Shown here piece by piece: positions 45,690 to 54,112 of a stretch of DNA of 64,000 nucleotides. This stretch comes from Limnanthes douglasii subsp. nivea (taxonomy: Eukaryota > Streptophyta > Magnoliopsida > Brassicales > Limnanthaceae): the NCBI GenBank assembly GCA_036936605.1, contig JAUPFV010000002.1, positions 248,083,305-248,147,304 of the forward strand. The letters are read 5' to 3'. Both the position numbers and the translations under genes were made by a program. Positions within the stretch are counted from its first letter, which is position 1. Every line of letters begins with the position of its first letter. The notes beneath the pieces are model-generated. The model did not search any database, had not been told where the DNA came from, and saw only the letters and a list, made by a program, of their open reading frames with translations.

Positions 45690-46130
45690 ACGAACCCTCC
45701 CCGTCAGGTCAACCATTTTCACCAGCCGGGTGAATACTTAACCGGCGGGTGAAAATTATTCCGCCGGCGGGGATGAATTGTCAACCGGCGGGGCTAAACC
45801 CGAACCCCGCCGGTTGACAACGAGTGGAAATTTTGAAATTTCCACTCGGTTCCCCGCCGGTTGATAAATATTCAACGGCCGGGGAGGTATTCACCCGGCG
45901 GGTGAATATTGTTCACCCGGCGGGGAAGGGAACCCCTGCCTATCCTCAATGTTTTTTGAGGATGGGTCACCCGCCCGCCGGTGTGAAAAATCGGCACCGG
46001 CGGGGTGAAAATTCCCAACCGGCGGGGTAAGTGTATTTTTTTTAAAAAAAAATTTAATAGTATTTTATTTGGTGAACCGGCTGGTGACAAGTCATGGACC
46101 GGCGGGGACCTAATACAATTGTTGCCCCCG
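45690..46130. repeat. Palindrome cluster 2 of inner MULE (between PMD and small genes)
   Basis: At least a dozen CCGGCGG / CCGCCGG motifs, many as CAACCGGCGGGG or CACCCGGCGGGTG. Nested hairpins include TTGTCAACCGGCGGGG paired with its complement at about 45778-45820, GAGTGGAAATTT paired with AAATTTCCACTC around 45821-45848, and ATCCTCAA/TTGAGGAT at about 45940-45963. Confidence 0.9.
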
Positions 46131-46253
46131 CCAAAAAATAATTCGCGCCATATGACTCTCCCGCCAAATGAAACTCCCGCCAACGATATACTTCCATTAT
46201 AAATATACAAGTGTTAACGAGCAACATGGCATCCATCAAACACTTAGAAACAA
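46131..46253 (+). promoter_or_regulatory. Promoter of the inner 123-aa gene: E2F-like sites and TATA box
   Basis: TCCCGCCAA(A/C) occurs at 46159-46168 and 46175-46184, with CCCCGCCAAA near 46125; TATAAATA is at 46198-46205, 49 bases before the ATG at 46254. TCCCGCCAAA is the reverse complement of TTTGGCGGGA, the classic E2F consensus. Confidence 0.6.
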
Positions 46254-46625
46254 ATGGAGTTTACCGCTAATGAAGACTACTACATGCTTGTAGCAGTCAA
46301 GGATTCCCGGGCCGAGTTGAGTGAAGATAGGAGTGATGCATTTTTTGAAAGGGTTTTGTGTCATATGTATTACAACTACGGCTATTTAGAAACTGGAGGT
46401 GTCGTTGTGCGCAGCCGTGACGAAATCAAGGCACGGTACCTCTTTGTGCAGCCCCTCACGAAGTTGTTGTTCATGCCGCGAAGAATTAAAGAGGAGGCGG
46501 TAAAGGTCTGAGACATGACCGTCTGCGACTATATCACTAGGGATATGGTAGCATATGTGGAGGATATGGTTATGGCAAGGGAGGATGACGACGATGTTTT
46601 AAACAGCTTGCGTTACGACTACTAA
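46254..46625 (+). pseudogene. 123-aa type small protein, one premature stop
   Basis: MEFTANEDYYMLVAVKDSRA, ERVLCHMYYNYGYLE, DEIKARYLFVQ, LLFMPRRIKEEAVKV, then TGA at 46509-46511 where homologues have Trp (VWNMTV), and onward in the same frame DMTVCDYITRDMVAYVEDMV to SLRYDY. A single TGG to TGA change would explain the stop. Closest to the copies at 38736 and 39417 of the outer element. Confidence 0.72.
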
Positions 46626-46905
46626 TGGTTATGTTGCGTAATGTTGTTGTAACTTGTTATGTTTTTATTATATGTGTTAAGTTGTTCATGTAATGTTAAG
46701 TTGTTTATGTAATGTTAAGTTGTTATGTTTGGGTTTCTAGTTGTTGTTCAATGTTACTGTATTTTACATAGCACCGTATTAGAGCTGAGCATACATTCTT
46801 GTAAGGATATTCATTCATTAAACCTCAACCTCATACAATTGAACATACATTCAGCTAAATAAAATCAAACCGAAATACAAACCGATACAAACAGGCACTA
46901 TCAAG

Positions 46906-47304
46906 TTAATCACTCATTTCCTGTACGCGGATGTCTATAATGTCAGAACGAACCCTATCCAGTTGATCCTCCGTTATCGAATCCGTGTCTTGACAATTGA
47001 ACAAGTTACTCGCAACACGACGTTCTAATTCGGTGAGGCCAGAAACCGGATGGCGGCGGTGTGTGAGTAGGACTGACCACCTGGCCTTCACCTCATCAAC
47101 ACACCTTGAAATTTTTGGCGGTTGGACACCATCCCTCCCGTATAATAAGTACATTTGGCATAGCAATGCCTCCCAATACGCTTTACGCCCCTCTTCTATG
47201 TGAGTGTTACCTAGTTCGATTGATGCTTTAATCAGATATTGATCTTCTAACTCGTTCCAGAGACACATTATTTTAGGGTTTATCTTCTTGTGTGGGTAGG
47301 ACAT
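46906..47304 (-). CDS. 132-aa small protein (LCxM(Y/F) family), intact
   Basis: MSYPHKKINPKIMCLWNELE opens it, then DQYLIKASIELG, AYWEALLCQMYLLYGRDG, VDEVKARWSVLL, ELERRVASNLFN and DSITEDQLDRVRSDI. W-x3-ED-x2-L at the start and VKARW in the middle are the parts most like SANT/Myb-type domains. It is divergently arranged with the 147-aa gene; the 245-base gap has five E2F-like sites. No direct counterpart of this subtype was found in the outer element. Confidence 0.68.
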   Translation of the reverse strand: MSYPHKKINPKIMCLWNELEDQYLIKASIELGNTHIEEGRKAYWEALLCQMYLLYGRDGVQPPKISRCVDEVKARWSVLLTHRRHPVSGLTELERRVASNLFNCQDTDSITEDQLDRVRSDIIDIRVQEMSD

Positions 47305-47549
47305 TTATTAAATAGATATTAAACTCCCGCCAAATACTTTGCCACATAAACTCCCGCCAAAATAAGCCCTGCCAAATTTAATTTCCCGCCAAATTCAAAC
47401 ACCTACCTAAAGATACTCCCGCCAATAAGCAAATAATAAGCGGGGAAAACAACACCATTTCCCGCTCCCTATTTTTATGATTGAGCCACATGCATGAACT
47501 CTATAAATACTGTAACCCGACTATGAAACTAAACACTTAAGTTCAAACA
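47305..47549. promoter_or_regulatory. Bidirectional promoter with five E2F-like sites
   Basis: Between the 132-aa (-) and 147-aa (+) genes. Sites: TCCCGCCAAA at 47325-47334 and 47352-47361, TTTCCCGCCAAA at 47382-47393, TCCCGCCAAT at 47417-47426, TTTCCCGC at 47458-47465. TATA box CTATAAATA at 47501-47509, 41 bases before the ATG at 47550. The same site type lies upstream of the outer 147-aa gene, whose surrounding sequence is otherwise different. Confidence 0.65.
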
Positions 47550-47993
47550 ATGGATGAGCGGGGCTGGAATGTGTACGAAGATGCAAGCCTACTATGCGCA
47601 TTCGACTTCGTCAAAGCTACGATGCAAGAGGAGCTTCCTGGTTTCGTCGACGCAATTTTGTGCAGAATGTTCTTCAACCACGGTAGGGAGGCATCGTGTG
47701 CAGGATGTTTAATGCCCCGACCACGTGCCCGCGAAGAAGTCGCCGATAGGTTAGCTTATCTTAAAACAGTGACTTTCAATATCGAGTCACTTCCTTGGGA
47801 AGACCGAACCAAAGTCCGAAGGGTATTCGACATGAGATTGCAGACTACAATTACGCAGGAGATGGTGTCGGAAGCGATAGAGCGGGTGGAGAACGAAATA
47901 GCCGATGCAATAGCCAGCGCCGTTGAAACGTACTCAACTCCCGAGGAAATTAGTGACTCTGATGGATTCGGGATGAACTATCCGACCCCGTAG
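47550..47993 (+). CDS. 147-aa small protein (LCxM(Y/F) family), inner element, intact
   Basis: RGWNVYEDASLLCAFDFVK, AILCRMFFNHGREASC-x2-C, RPRAREEVADRLAYLKT, ESLPWEDRTKVRRVFDM, TITQEMVSEAIER, IADAIASAVETYSTPE and end GFGMNYPTP. Same length and no gaps against 37465-37908 (outer element); differences are mostly conservative. This is the best-preserved gene of the window judged by paired comparison. Function unknown. Candidates: DNA-binding regulator or anti-silencing factor of the element, by analogy with the VANC proteins of VANDAL elements, to which I see no sequence similarity. Confidence 0.75.
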   Translation: MDERGWNVYEDASLLCAFDFVKATMQEELPGFVDAILCRMFFNHGREASCAGCLMPRPRAREEVADRLAYLKTVTFNIESLPWEDRTKVRRVFDMRLQTTITQEMVSEAIERVENEIADAIASAVETYSTPEEISDSDGFGMNYPTP

Positions 47994-48281
47994 AACTGAA
48001 CGTGCAATGCTAACCCGGAGTTAGCTTATCTATCATTTGGTTTACGTTATGTGCTTATGTATTTATAATTATGCAATGCTTTAAATTAAAGTGTAATGTT
48101 TTAATGCAATGTTTTCAATGTTGTAATGCAATCATCATATTATGAATGGAAAAGTATTATTGTTTTCAACATAAAAAACATCCAAACATAAAAACCATAA
48201 AATCATAAAAACCATCCAGGGTTTACATTCGTTACAATCGTCTAGTCATCATGCAAAAGCGGATAAATTGGTTACTTCGGG
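47994..48281. other. Intergenic spacer, convergent 3' ends
   Basis: AT-rich 3' flank between the 147-aa gene (+) and the transposase (-). Words TAATGCAATG / GCAATG repeat (48065-48130). No gene. Confidence 0.6.
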
Positions 48282-51090
48282 TTAATTATTTTTAAGCTCT
48301 TCGTATTTCTTGCATCGAGATGCAATCGGCAATGCCCAACCTTCAGCTTATGGTGAACGCAACTTTAAGCAAAAAGGATGTATCCTAGCACATGGGGCCT
48401 CCGCCTTAATCCCAAGCTACAAAACAAAAACACGATAAAATAAATTTCTTGAAATTAAAATTACCATTAACGTACCCCTTGTATGAATACTTACGTCCAC
48501 GAAATGGTTGGTGTTGACCCAACCCAATCTGATTTCCAACCAGTTTGGCATTGGAGGAGGTGCACCTCTTAGCGGAAGAAAAGTGAAGCCGACATCCATA
48601 TTTCGGAATACCCCAACAAAATGGAGTATGCAGTTAAACGCAGATGTGATTGCCACTCCCATCTCGGGCATGGACATCCAATGGTCCTTAGTTCCCACAT
48701 CGCTAGAATATTTCACACGCTCCGCAACATCAATAAAATCCTCCATGCTAGTAAAAATCTTTATGTAGACCGATGCGTAATCCATAAGCTCGTTGTAAAG
48801 GGCATCCCTTATCAATCTCCACCCATCTTGTTGCCCGTTCAAGGCGTACGCTATCGAGCGGTACCCGCAATGCCCATCGGATTTAACATCGGTAATGGAC
48901 TCTACGAAAGGCGTAAAATAGCTCGGGAATTGGTTCATGTATCCTTTGGGGTCCACAAAACTTGCCTTCACCGGCATCGTAGAGCTTGACCTACAACCCA
49001 CCGTTCCACTACTAAGCATTGTACCACTTTCTTGCGTTGGAATAGCGCTACCTTTCGTACGAGCGGGGGTGGTCCCCGAACCACGTTTAGGCTCCTTCTT
49101 TTTTTTCCCTTTCCTCGAGGTTTCGGTTGGAAGTTTGAAGTCTCCAAGCAAGGATGGCGTACTATCATTTTCTTCCTTAAGTACATGTTCGTGCCAACTT
49201 TTGTCGCGTTTAGTGGATGTATCATCGGTGGCAATAGATAACTTACGTTTGTTAGGTGGACGACCGCGCACTTTTTGCTTAACCAACGGCTCCAAAATGT
49301 TAGTTGTTTCGGGATGGACGACGGCAAACCATTGTTTATAAATGTGCTCTATCCGTGCTTCGTCATTGGACGCCATGACATCAGATACTAGTTTGTCAAG
49401 CTTTGCTTTAAGTTGCTCATTCGTCGAGAGGTTGGTACGAACTAGGATGTCTAACCTCTTCCAATGTTCATGAAACAACTCAAGCGGCACCTCTATCCCT
49501 TTCGCAACAAACTCATAGATTTCGTGGGCGCAAGGCATGCCGTGCGTAGTTCGTATGGCACAACCGCAAGGCATATCCGGTGCGACTGTCATGTTCCGGG
49601 CACATTCGACTTCGTCGGCCAAAATTCCCATTGCATGGTGGGAGATGTTGTTTTTTAGTTGACCGTACACAATGTTTGTGAATTTATGTAGGGCCAACAA
49701 CCGGCTCTTTTCGAAGGAAGCCTTGATGTCCCCGTGTTGCAATTCAATCAAAGTATGCAACTTCAACCAAAAAGATTCAAAGTTACCTTTGCTCGTACCG
49801 ATGAAACGCTTGAGACTCGAATGAGCGCTCTCCACGCGGTTTGTGGTTTGGTTACCAAAATGCATCCACTTGTTAGTTCTCCACGTGACAAACTTTTCAC
49901 CGTACAGCCCTACCCAACTTTCGGCATACTCAATCGCTTTCGGATAGTCTTTGAAATCGCGGTGCAATTCCGACCGGTAGTTCTCGTACGCTAACTCCGT
50001 TTCCGCCAACATCATTCCGTTCCACACTTTCAAAAAGGCATTGGACACTACCTTCTCCTTTATGATCGTTTTTGTTTTTCCTAGGACGTTCATGTTGATG
50101 TGCCATCGACACAACATGTGCGTCGCATTGGGGAACACTTCCTCCACCGCATTCACAAGCGCCAAATCTCTATCCGTCAAAACAATGGATGGTAATTCGA
50201 TGGAGTGAGTTACCATCAACGAATGTAAGCATCCTAACACCCACTTGTAGGCCTCGATTTTTTCACTCGACATAAAAGCAAATCCAATGTAGAATGTTTT
50301 CCCCGTACAAGTCGCACCCACGACCTCGTACAACGGCATCCCGTATTTGATCACCTTGTACGTGTTATCCATTATAATGACGTTCGGAAATGTCTGTAAC
50401 AAATCCAAACTAACCGGGTGCGCAAAAAAAAAGCTCGCCTATGATATTGCTTCCGTCTTCGGACTTTCTATGGAATTCGTAGAAGTTTAGTCGCTTTAGT
50501 TCACCCAACAAGTATTGGAATTGCGACCGACCACCTTTCTCGAGCTTCCGGTGTTTTAGTATTGCGTTGTACACGGTGCGGATTGTAGAAGAATTCTTAG
50601 GGTTCAATTTCTTCACTCCACCAAGAATATCACGAGGACGGGATCCCATTTTATTCGAACTAACCACAAAATCCATCTCTCTTTTTTGAAACCGTCCCAC
50701 GTAGGAATGACCTTCTTTGTAGGATGTAGTATCGTGATTGTGAACGCCGCACACAACCTATATTCCCCACAAATCATCACCCATCTTCTTTCCTTTAAGG
50801 GCGAACGGGCATCCGCATTTTTTCGTTCAGGTAGACTTCCTCTTTAGATCCTTGGGGTCTACTAGTTTTGTGTAAACATCAGATCTTTCACACACAAACT
50901 CTACTCTCGGAGTTTTACGATCGTTCCTATCGCATCGGCGTAAAATAATCACAAACCCGTTATCCGATGCGGTTTCCTTAACCCATTCAATAAGGTCTGC
51001 CCGGGAGTAGTACTGTCCTTTGGTGTTGAATAGCTCGCTATAATCGACAGAGCAAGGCACCGGTATTTCCTCCTCCTCCCCCTTCGCCAT
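48282..51090 (-). pseudogene. Inner-MULE transposase fused to OTU-type protease
   Basis: Start MAKGEEEEIPVPC at 51090, or earlier if a 5' exon was missed (an AG acceptor lies just upstream, as in the outer gene). FAR1-like zinc region: FVCERSDVY, CGCPF, VHNHD, interrupted by TGA (50827-50829) and TAG (50758-50760). A one-base change in an A9 run (50424-50432) shifts the frame. The remaining 660 codons are open: MDNTYK and LTDRDLALVNAVEEVFP (two catalytic Asp), MLCRWHINMN, FGNQTTNRVESAHSSLK (Glu), SWIM finger CGCAIRTTHGMPCAHE, basic linker, then the OTU domain with DGHCGYRS and NHFVD. Exon 2 (48416-48282) follows a GTAAGT donor at 48494 and has one stop. Related to the outer gene but without the intron that holds the insertion there. 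Confidence 0.85.
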
Positions 51091-51209
51091 GCACGAACTA
51101 GTCAAATAATCCTTTGACTCATCACCCTATGCATGTTAAAAAAGAAGCATCAAATACGAGCATGGATAAAAAAATCCAAAACCCCAACCCAACGGTTAGA
51201 CAAGTCACA

Positions 51210-51690
51210 CAAAATGAAGATTCGGTCCCCGCCGGTTGTACATGGTCTGAACCGCCGGGGACATTATCAACCGGCGGTTGAAAATGTCCCCACCGGCGGG
51301 GATGTAGTCAACCGGCAGTTGAAAATTCCCCACCCGCCGGGGCCCATGGTCTAAAACAAACTCCGTTGGAGTTTAAAAACAGGTGTTGGCCCCGGCGGTT
51401 GAGGTTGCCAAACCCGCCGGTGGAGGTTGCCATCCCCGCCGGATGAAATTTCAGACCCCGGCGGGGACAGTCCTGAACTTCAGTATTCGAATATGGGAAA
51501 AAAATTGGAGTTGCCCCGCCGGTATGCAGGGGCAGAACCCCGCCGGGTATGGCAGTCTCACCCGGCGGGTGGACATGGCGTCCCCCGGCGGTTGGGTACG
51601 GTCTCCCCCGGCGGGGAATCTTCATCTTCTACATATGATTGTTCTTCATCCCCGGCGGTTTGGAGGGTTGAAACCGGCGGGGGAGTTCGG
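51210..51690. repeat. Palindrome cluster 3 of inner MULE (upstream of transposase)
   Basis: About 20 CCGGCGG / CCGCCGG motifs in 480 bases, with flanks CAACCG-G-CGGTTG or CACCCG-G-CGGGTG. It lies immediately upstream of the transposase start, so it may overlap its promoter or first intron. No coding signal; apparent ORFs here are Pro/Gly/Arg artefacts of the repeats. Confidence 0.9.
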
Positions 51691-52126
51691 GTTCTAACTT
51701 CTAAATATAGAAGGTCTACCAAAATAGAAACTTTTATAAAAAAGTTGGTTAGAAAAACTACCATATTTGGAGTCCCATGCTCCTCAGCAAGCTTCTCACA
51801 TCCAGAGTCCATCCTTCGATTATTCCGAATTTATAAAAAAAAAGTGATGCTTTTTTGGAGCTTCAAGTGTTTATTTGTGAGTTTTTGAAGTTTTTGAAAT
51901 TTTAGGAGTTTTTGAATTTTTTGGAGTTTTTGAGATTTTGAGATTTTGTTAAGACTAGAGTATAAGAGGGTTGTTTGGAGGAGAAATTTTGTGTTCTTCC
52001 ACAATTGGCTAACCATACCCACATTCCACTACAAGACAAAAATGAAGATTCTTCGTCAAAGGGTAAAATCATCTTTGACTATTGAATTAAAAAGATTCTT
52101 TAAATTTTGGGAATGCTTAACATTTT
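51691..52126. other. Right sub-terminal region of the inner MULE
   Basis: Non-coding. Repeats of TTTTTGGAGTTTTTGA-type words (51850-51945). Similar sequence is present in the deletion derivative at about 34250-34420, which helped to recognise that element. Confidence 0.7.
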
Positions 52127-52150
52127 TTGGGCCCTAATTTAGCCTATCCC

Positions 52151-52159
52151 TAAAAAATA
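52151..52159 (+). other. Target site duplication of inner MULE, right copy
   Basis: TAAAAAATA directly after the right terminal repeat. Confidence 0.93.
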
Positions 52160-53436
52160 TTGTGTGGAGATGGAAATATAACTCACCGGTTGCTAGTTTG
52201 GTTGCCAAAATGTTTAAATTTGTTCGTGTGAATATTGAGGAATTTGTGTTCATATTCGTCAATCCATTGCTTCATAACGTAGTCGATAGCCAATGGATAA
52301 AATGCGAACGTGTGGTGCATATCGGCAAGGTTTTTGTTATAGTCTTCGAGCGTGGCCGAATAGGCTACCCTTTGGTAATATTACCCGAACTCTTCGGCCA
52401 TTTCCACATTCGGTAAAACTTTTCTACCGTAAGAGGTGACGTTCTTACCAATATGCCAAGTGCATAGCATATGAGTTGCGTCCGGAAATATATCGTCGAT
52501 AGCATTCATTAAAGCCAACTCCCTATCGGTGACGATAATGTTAGGTAATGGGCACTTGTTGTTCGTCAACACCATCTTTAGAACACTCAACCCCCAAGTG
52601 TAGTTCTCTTGTTTCTCGGAGCTCAAAAAAACAAAAGCAACACAAAATGTCTTCTTCTTCGAAGTTTGGCCCACTATTTCAAGTAAAGGCATCTTATACC
52701 TTGTAGTCTTGTACGTGCTATCCATTATAAGAACTTGAGGAAAAATGCGCATGAAATCGATACTTTTAGGGTGTTCAAAAAACAACTCGAGGATCTTGTC
52801 CGTTGCTTCACAACTTCGCTCCCAAACATAGTACTCGTGTTCTTTTAACTTAGCAAACAAGTATTGCATTTGGGTCTTGCCCGCTTTATCAACCAAATCA
52901 TGTTTTTGCCGCATGTTGTACATCGTGCGCATGCTTGATACATTTTGCGGGTCTTTAATCTTCAAACCGCGATATATCTCTCTCGGTCGAGAACCGACTT
53001 CCGTTTGACTACGAACGAACAATTGTTCTTCGACTTTTAGTCTAGCGGCTCGTGAGTGACCATCCAAGTGCAAAAATGGATCGTGGTTGTGTTTCCCGTT
53101 TCGCACAACCACTTTCCAATAACCCGGTAGCTCTGAGACCGGACTCCCTCTTAAATAGAACGGACACCCGCATTTTTTCGATGAACATTCTCGGCGCTTC
53201 TTAACATACCCCGGTTTGGGGTTAGGTTTGTATACTCTGTACCTCTCGCACCTAAAATATATCCTAGGAGTTTTCATGTTTTTGGTACCGTCGTCGTTTT
53301 TACTCCGGACCAAAATGAATCCTAGTTTTATGCTTTCGGACTCGACCCAATCAACCAAATCGGCTTTGGTGTAATAAGTGTCTGTACTAAACACTTTCGT
53401 GTAATCGGCCATCGAACATGGCGGTAGACCGGGTTC

Positions 53437-53823
53437 CTACATATTTCATTCATGCAATTATATGAGAACATATTTATATCTAGATGATCATTTAAATTCC
53501 AAAACAGGTCATTTTCACAAACAACAAATTCAAAAATTCAGCCAAATTGCGAGCAGTGCACTCGTTTATTTGGCAAAATCGCGAACTAGGAACTCGTAAT
53601 TCATGCCAAATTGCGAACAGTCCGTTCGTGCATCCAGAATTTTCGCGAACGGACCGTTCGTCCATCCGGTTTTTCTGCGAACGGTCCGTTTGTCCATCTG
53701 GAAATTGTGCGAACGGACCGTTCGCAATTTTGCACGATTTGCGAGTTCCCACCTCGTAGTTCATCCATTATATAGTGGTGGTACCGCTATATTTGCATTG
53801 CCTTGAAAAATTTCGGAAAATAC
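53437..53823. repeat. Outer-element palindrome cluster in transposase intron 1
   Basis: Within the intron between exons 1 and 2. The 13-base palindrome GAACGG-W-CCGTTC occurs at 53647-53659 and 53711-53723, with one-mismatch copies at 53615-53627 (GAACAGTCCGTTC) and 53679-53691. Many TTGCGAA / TTCGCAA words surround them (53545-53745). Same 6+1+6 design as the inner element's motif but a different sequence. Confidence 0.85.
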
Positions 53824-53925
53824 CTCGTTTTGGGTTTCCAAATGGTCCGTCAACGGCTCTTCTTCCTCCGATGCGAAATCATCAAGGTTGCAGCTGAAAC
53901 CTTCACTCCAATCACTCAAACCCAT

Positions 53926-54068
53926 GATTTTTTAGAGATTTTAGTTAGTTTAGAGAGAGAAAACTCTAGAGAGTAGTTAGAGAAAAATTGGTTTTTGGTT
54001 GAAAACTTTGACTTATAAATGAAGGGCAAAATGGACATTTCATATTCAAGAAAAACAATTCTGTATTT
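53926..54068 (-). promoter_or_regulatory. Promoter and leader of the outer transposase
   Basis: On the minus strand CATTTATAAG (about 54009-54018) is a TATA-type box, followed by a CT-rich leader (CTCTCTAGAG, TCTCTCTCTAAAC) and the ATG at 53925. The right terminal inverted repeat starts right behind it. Confidence 0.55.
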
Positions 54069-54112
54069 GGGGTCTCATTATAGCCAAATGGGGTCTCATT
54101 ATAGCCATGCCC

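Larger units (their letters stand above)
42521..52150 (+). mobile_element. Inner MULE, 9.6 kb, with perfect 9-bp target duplication
   Basis: Terminal inverted repeats: left 42521-42544 (GGGTATGGCTAAATTGGGG), right 52127-52150 (reverse complement GGGATAGGCTAAATTAGGG), 20 of 24 matching. Gene order: PMD (+, four exons), 123-aa type (+), 132-aa (-), 147-aa (+), transposase-OTU (-). Three dense clusters of CCGGCGG palindromes lie in PMD intron 1, after the PMD gene and before the transposase. It is inserted in the second intron of the outer element's transposase gene. Shared gene content and terminal word GGCTAAATTG show it is a relative of the outer element, but terminal and internal sequences differ strongly. 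Confidence 0.93.
40952..53925 (-). pseudogene. Outer-MULE transposase fused to OTU-type protease; second intron holds the inner MULE
   Basis: Exon 1: 53925-53824 (MGLSDWSEGFSCNLDDF, 34 codons, GTATTT donor). Exon 2: 53436-52197, with FAR1-type zinc region (CGCPFYLRG ... NGKHNHD), then MULE catalytic motifs MDSTYK and VTDRELALMNA, MLCTWHIGKN, one stop near 52385, and FGNQTSNR at a GTGAGT donor. Exon 3: 42467-41215 resumes AESAHSSLKRA, completing the DDE Glu. It then has a SWIM zinc finger (CGC ... PCAC, last His changed to Cys), stops and a shift near 42125, and the OTU domain: DGNCGFRA (Cys), NHFVK (His). Exon 4: 41137-40952, ending PRVFDLNED. The inner element occupies 42521-52150 within the intron. 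Confidence 0.8.
34717..54112 (+). mobile_element. Outer MULE, about 19.4 kb including a nested MULE (about 9.8 kb without it)
   Basis: Both ends carry an inverted repeat of at least 44 bases with about 40 matches: left 34717-34760 (GGGCAAGGCTAAATTGAG), right 54069-54112 (reverse complement GGGCATGGCTATAATGAG). Inside, TTATAATGAGACCCC / GGCTATAATGAGACCC recurs (34755-34800, 38576, 39917, 39968). Genes: PMD (+), 147-aa (-), 123-aa type (+), 122-aa (-), transposase-OTU (-). No clear 9-base target duplication is visible: left flank CTAAGGTAT, right flank AACTATTAA. The ends could have decayed, or the true outermost base may differ by a few positions. Confidence 0.85.

Noticed and set aside
48508..49994. 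Several plus-strand frames opposite the inner transposase
   Set aside because: Antisense shadows; the minus-strand frame carries the transposase, SWIM and OTU motifs.
51308..51888. Long Pro/Gly/Arg-rich frames on both strands across the palindrome cluster
   Set aside because: Produced by repeated CCGGCGG palindromes, which read open in several frames; no conserved protein in any frame.
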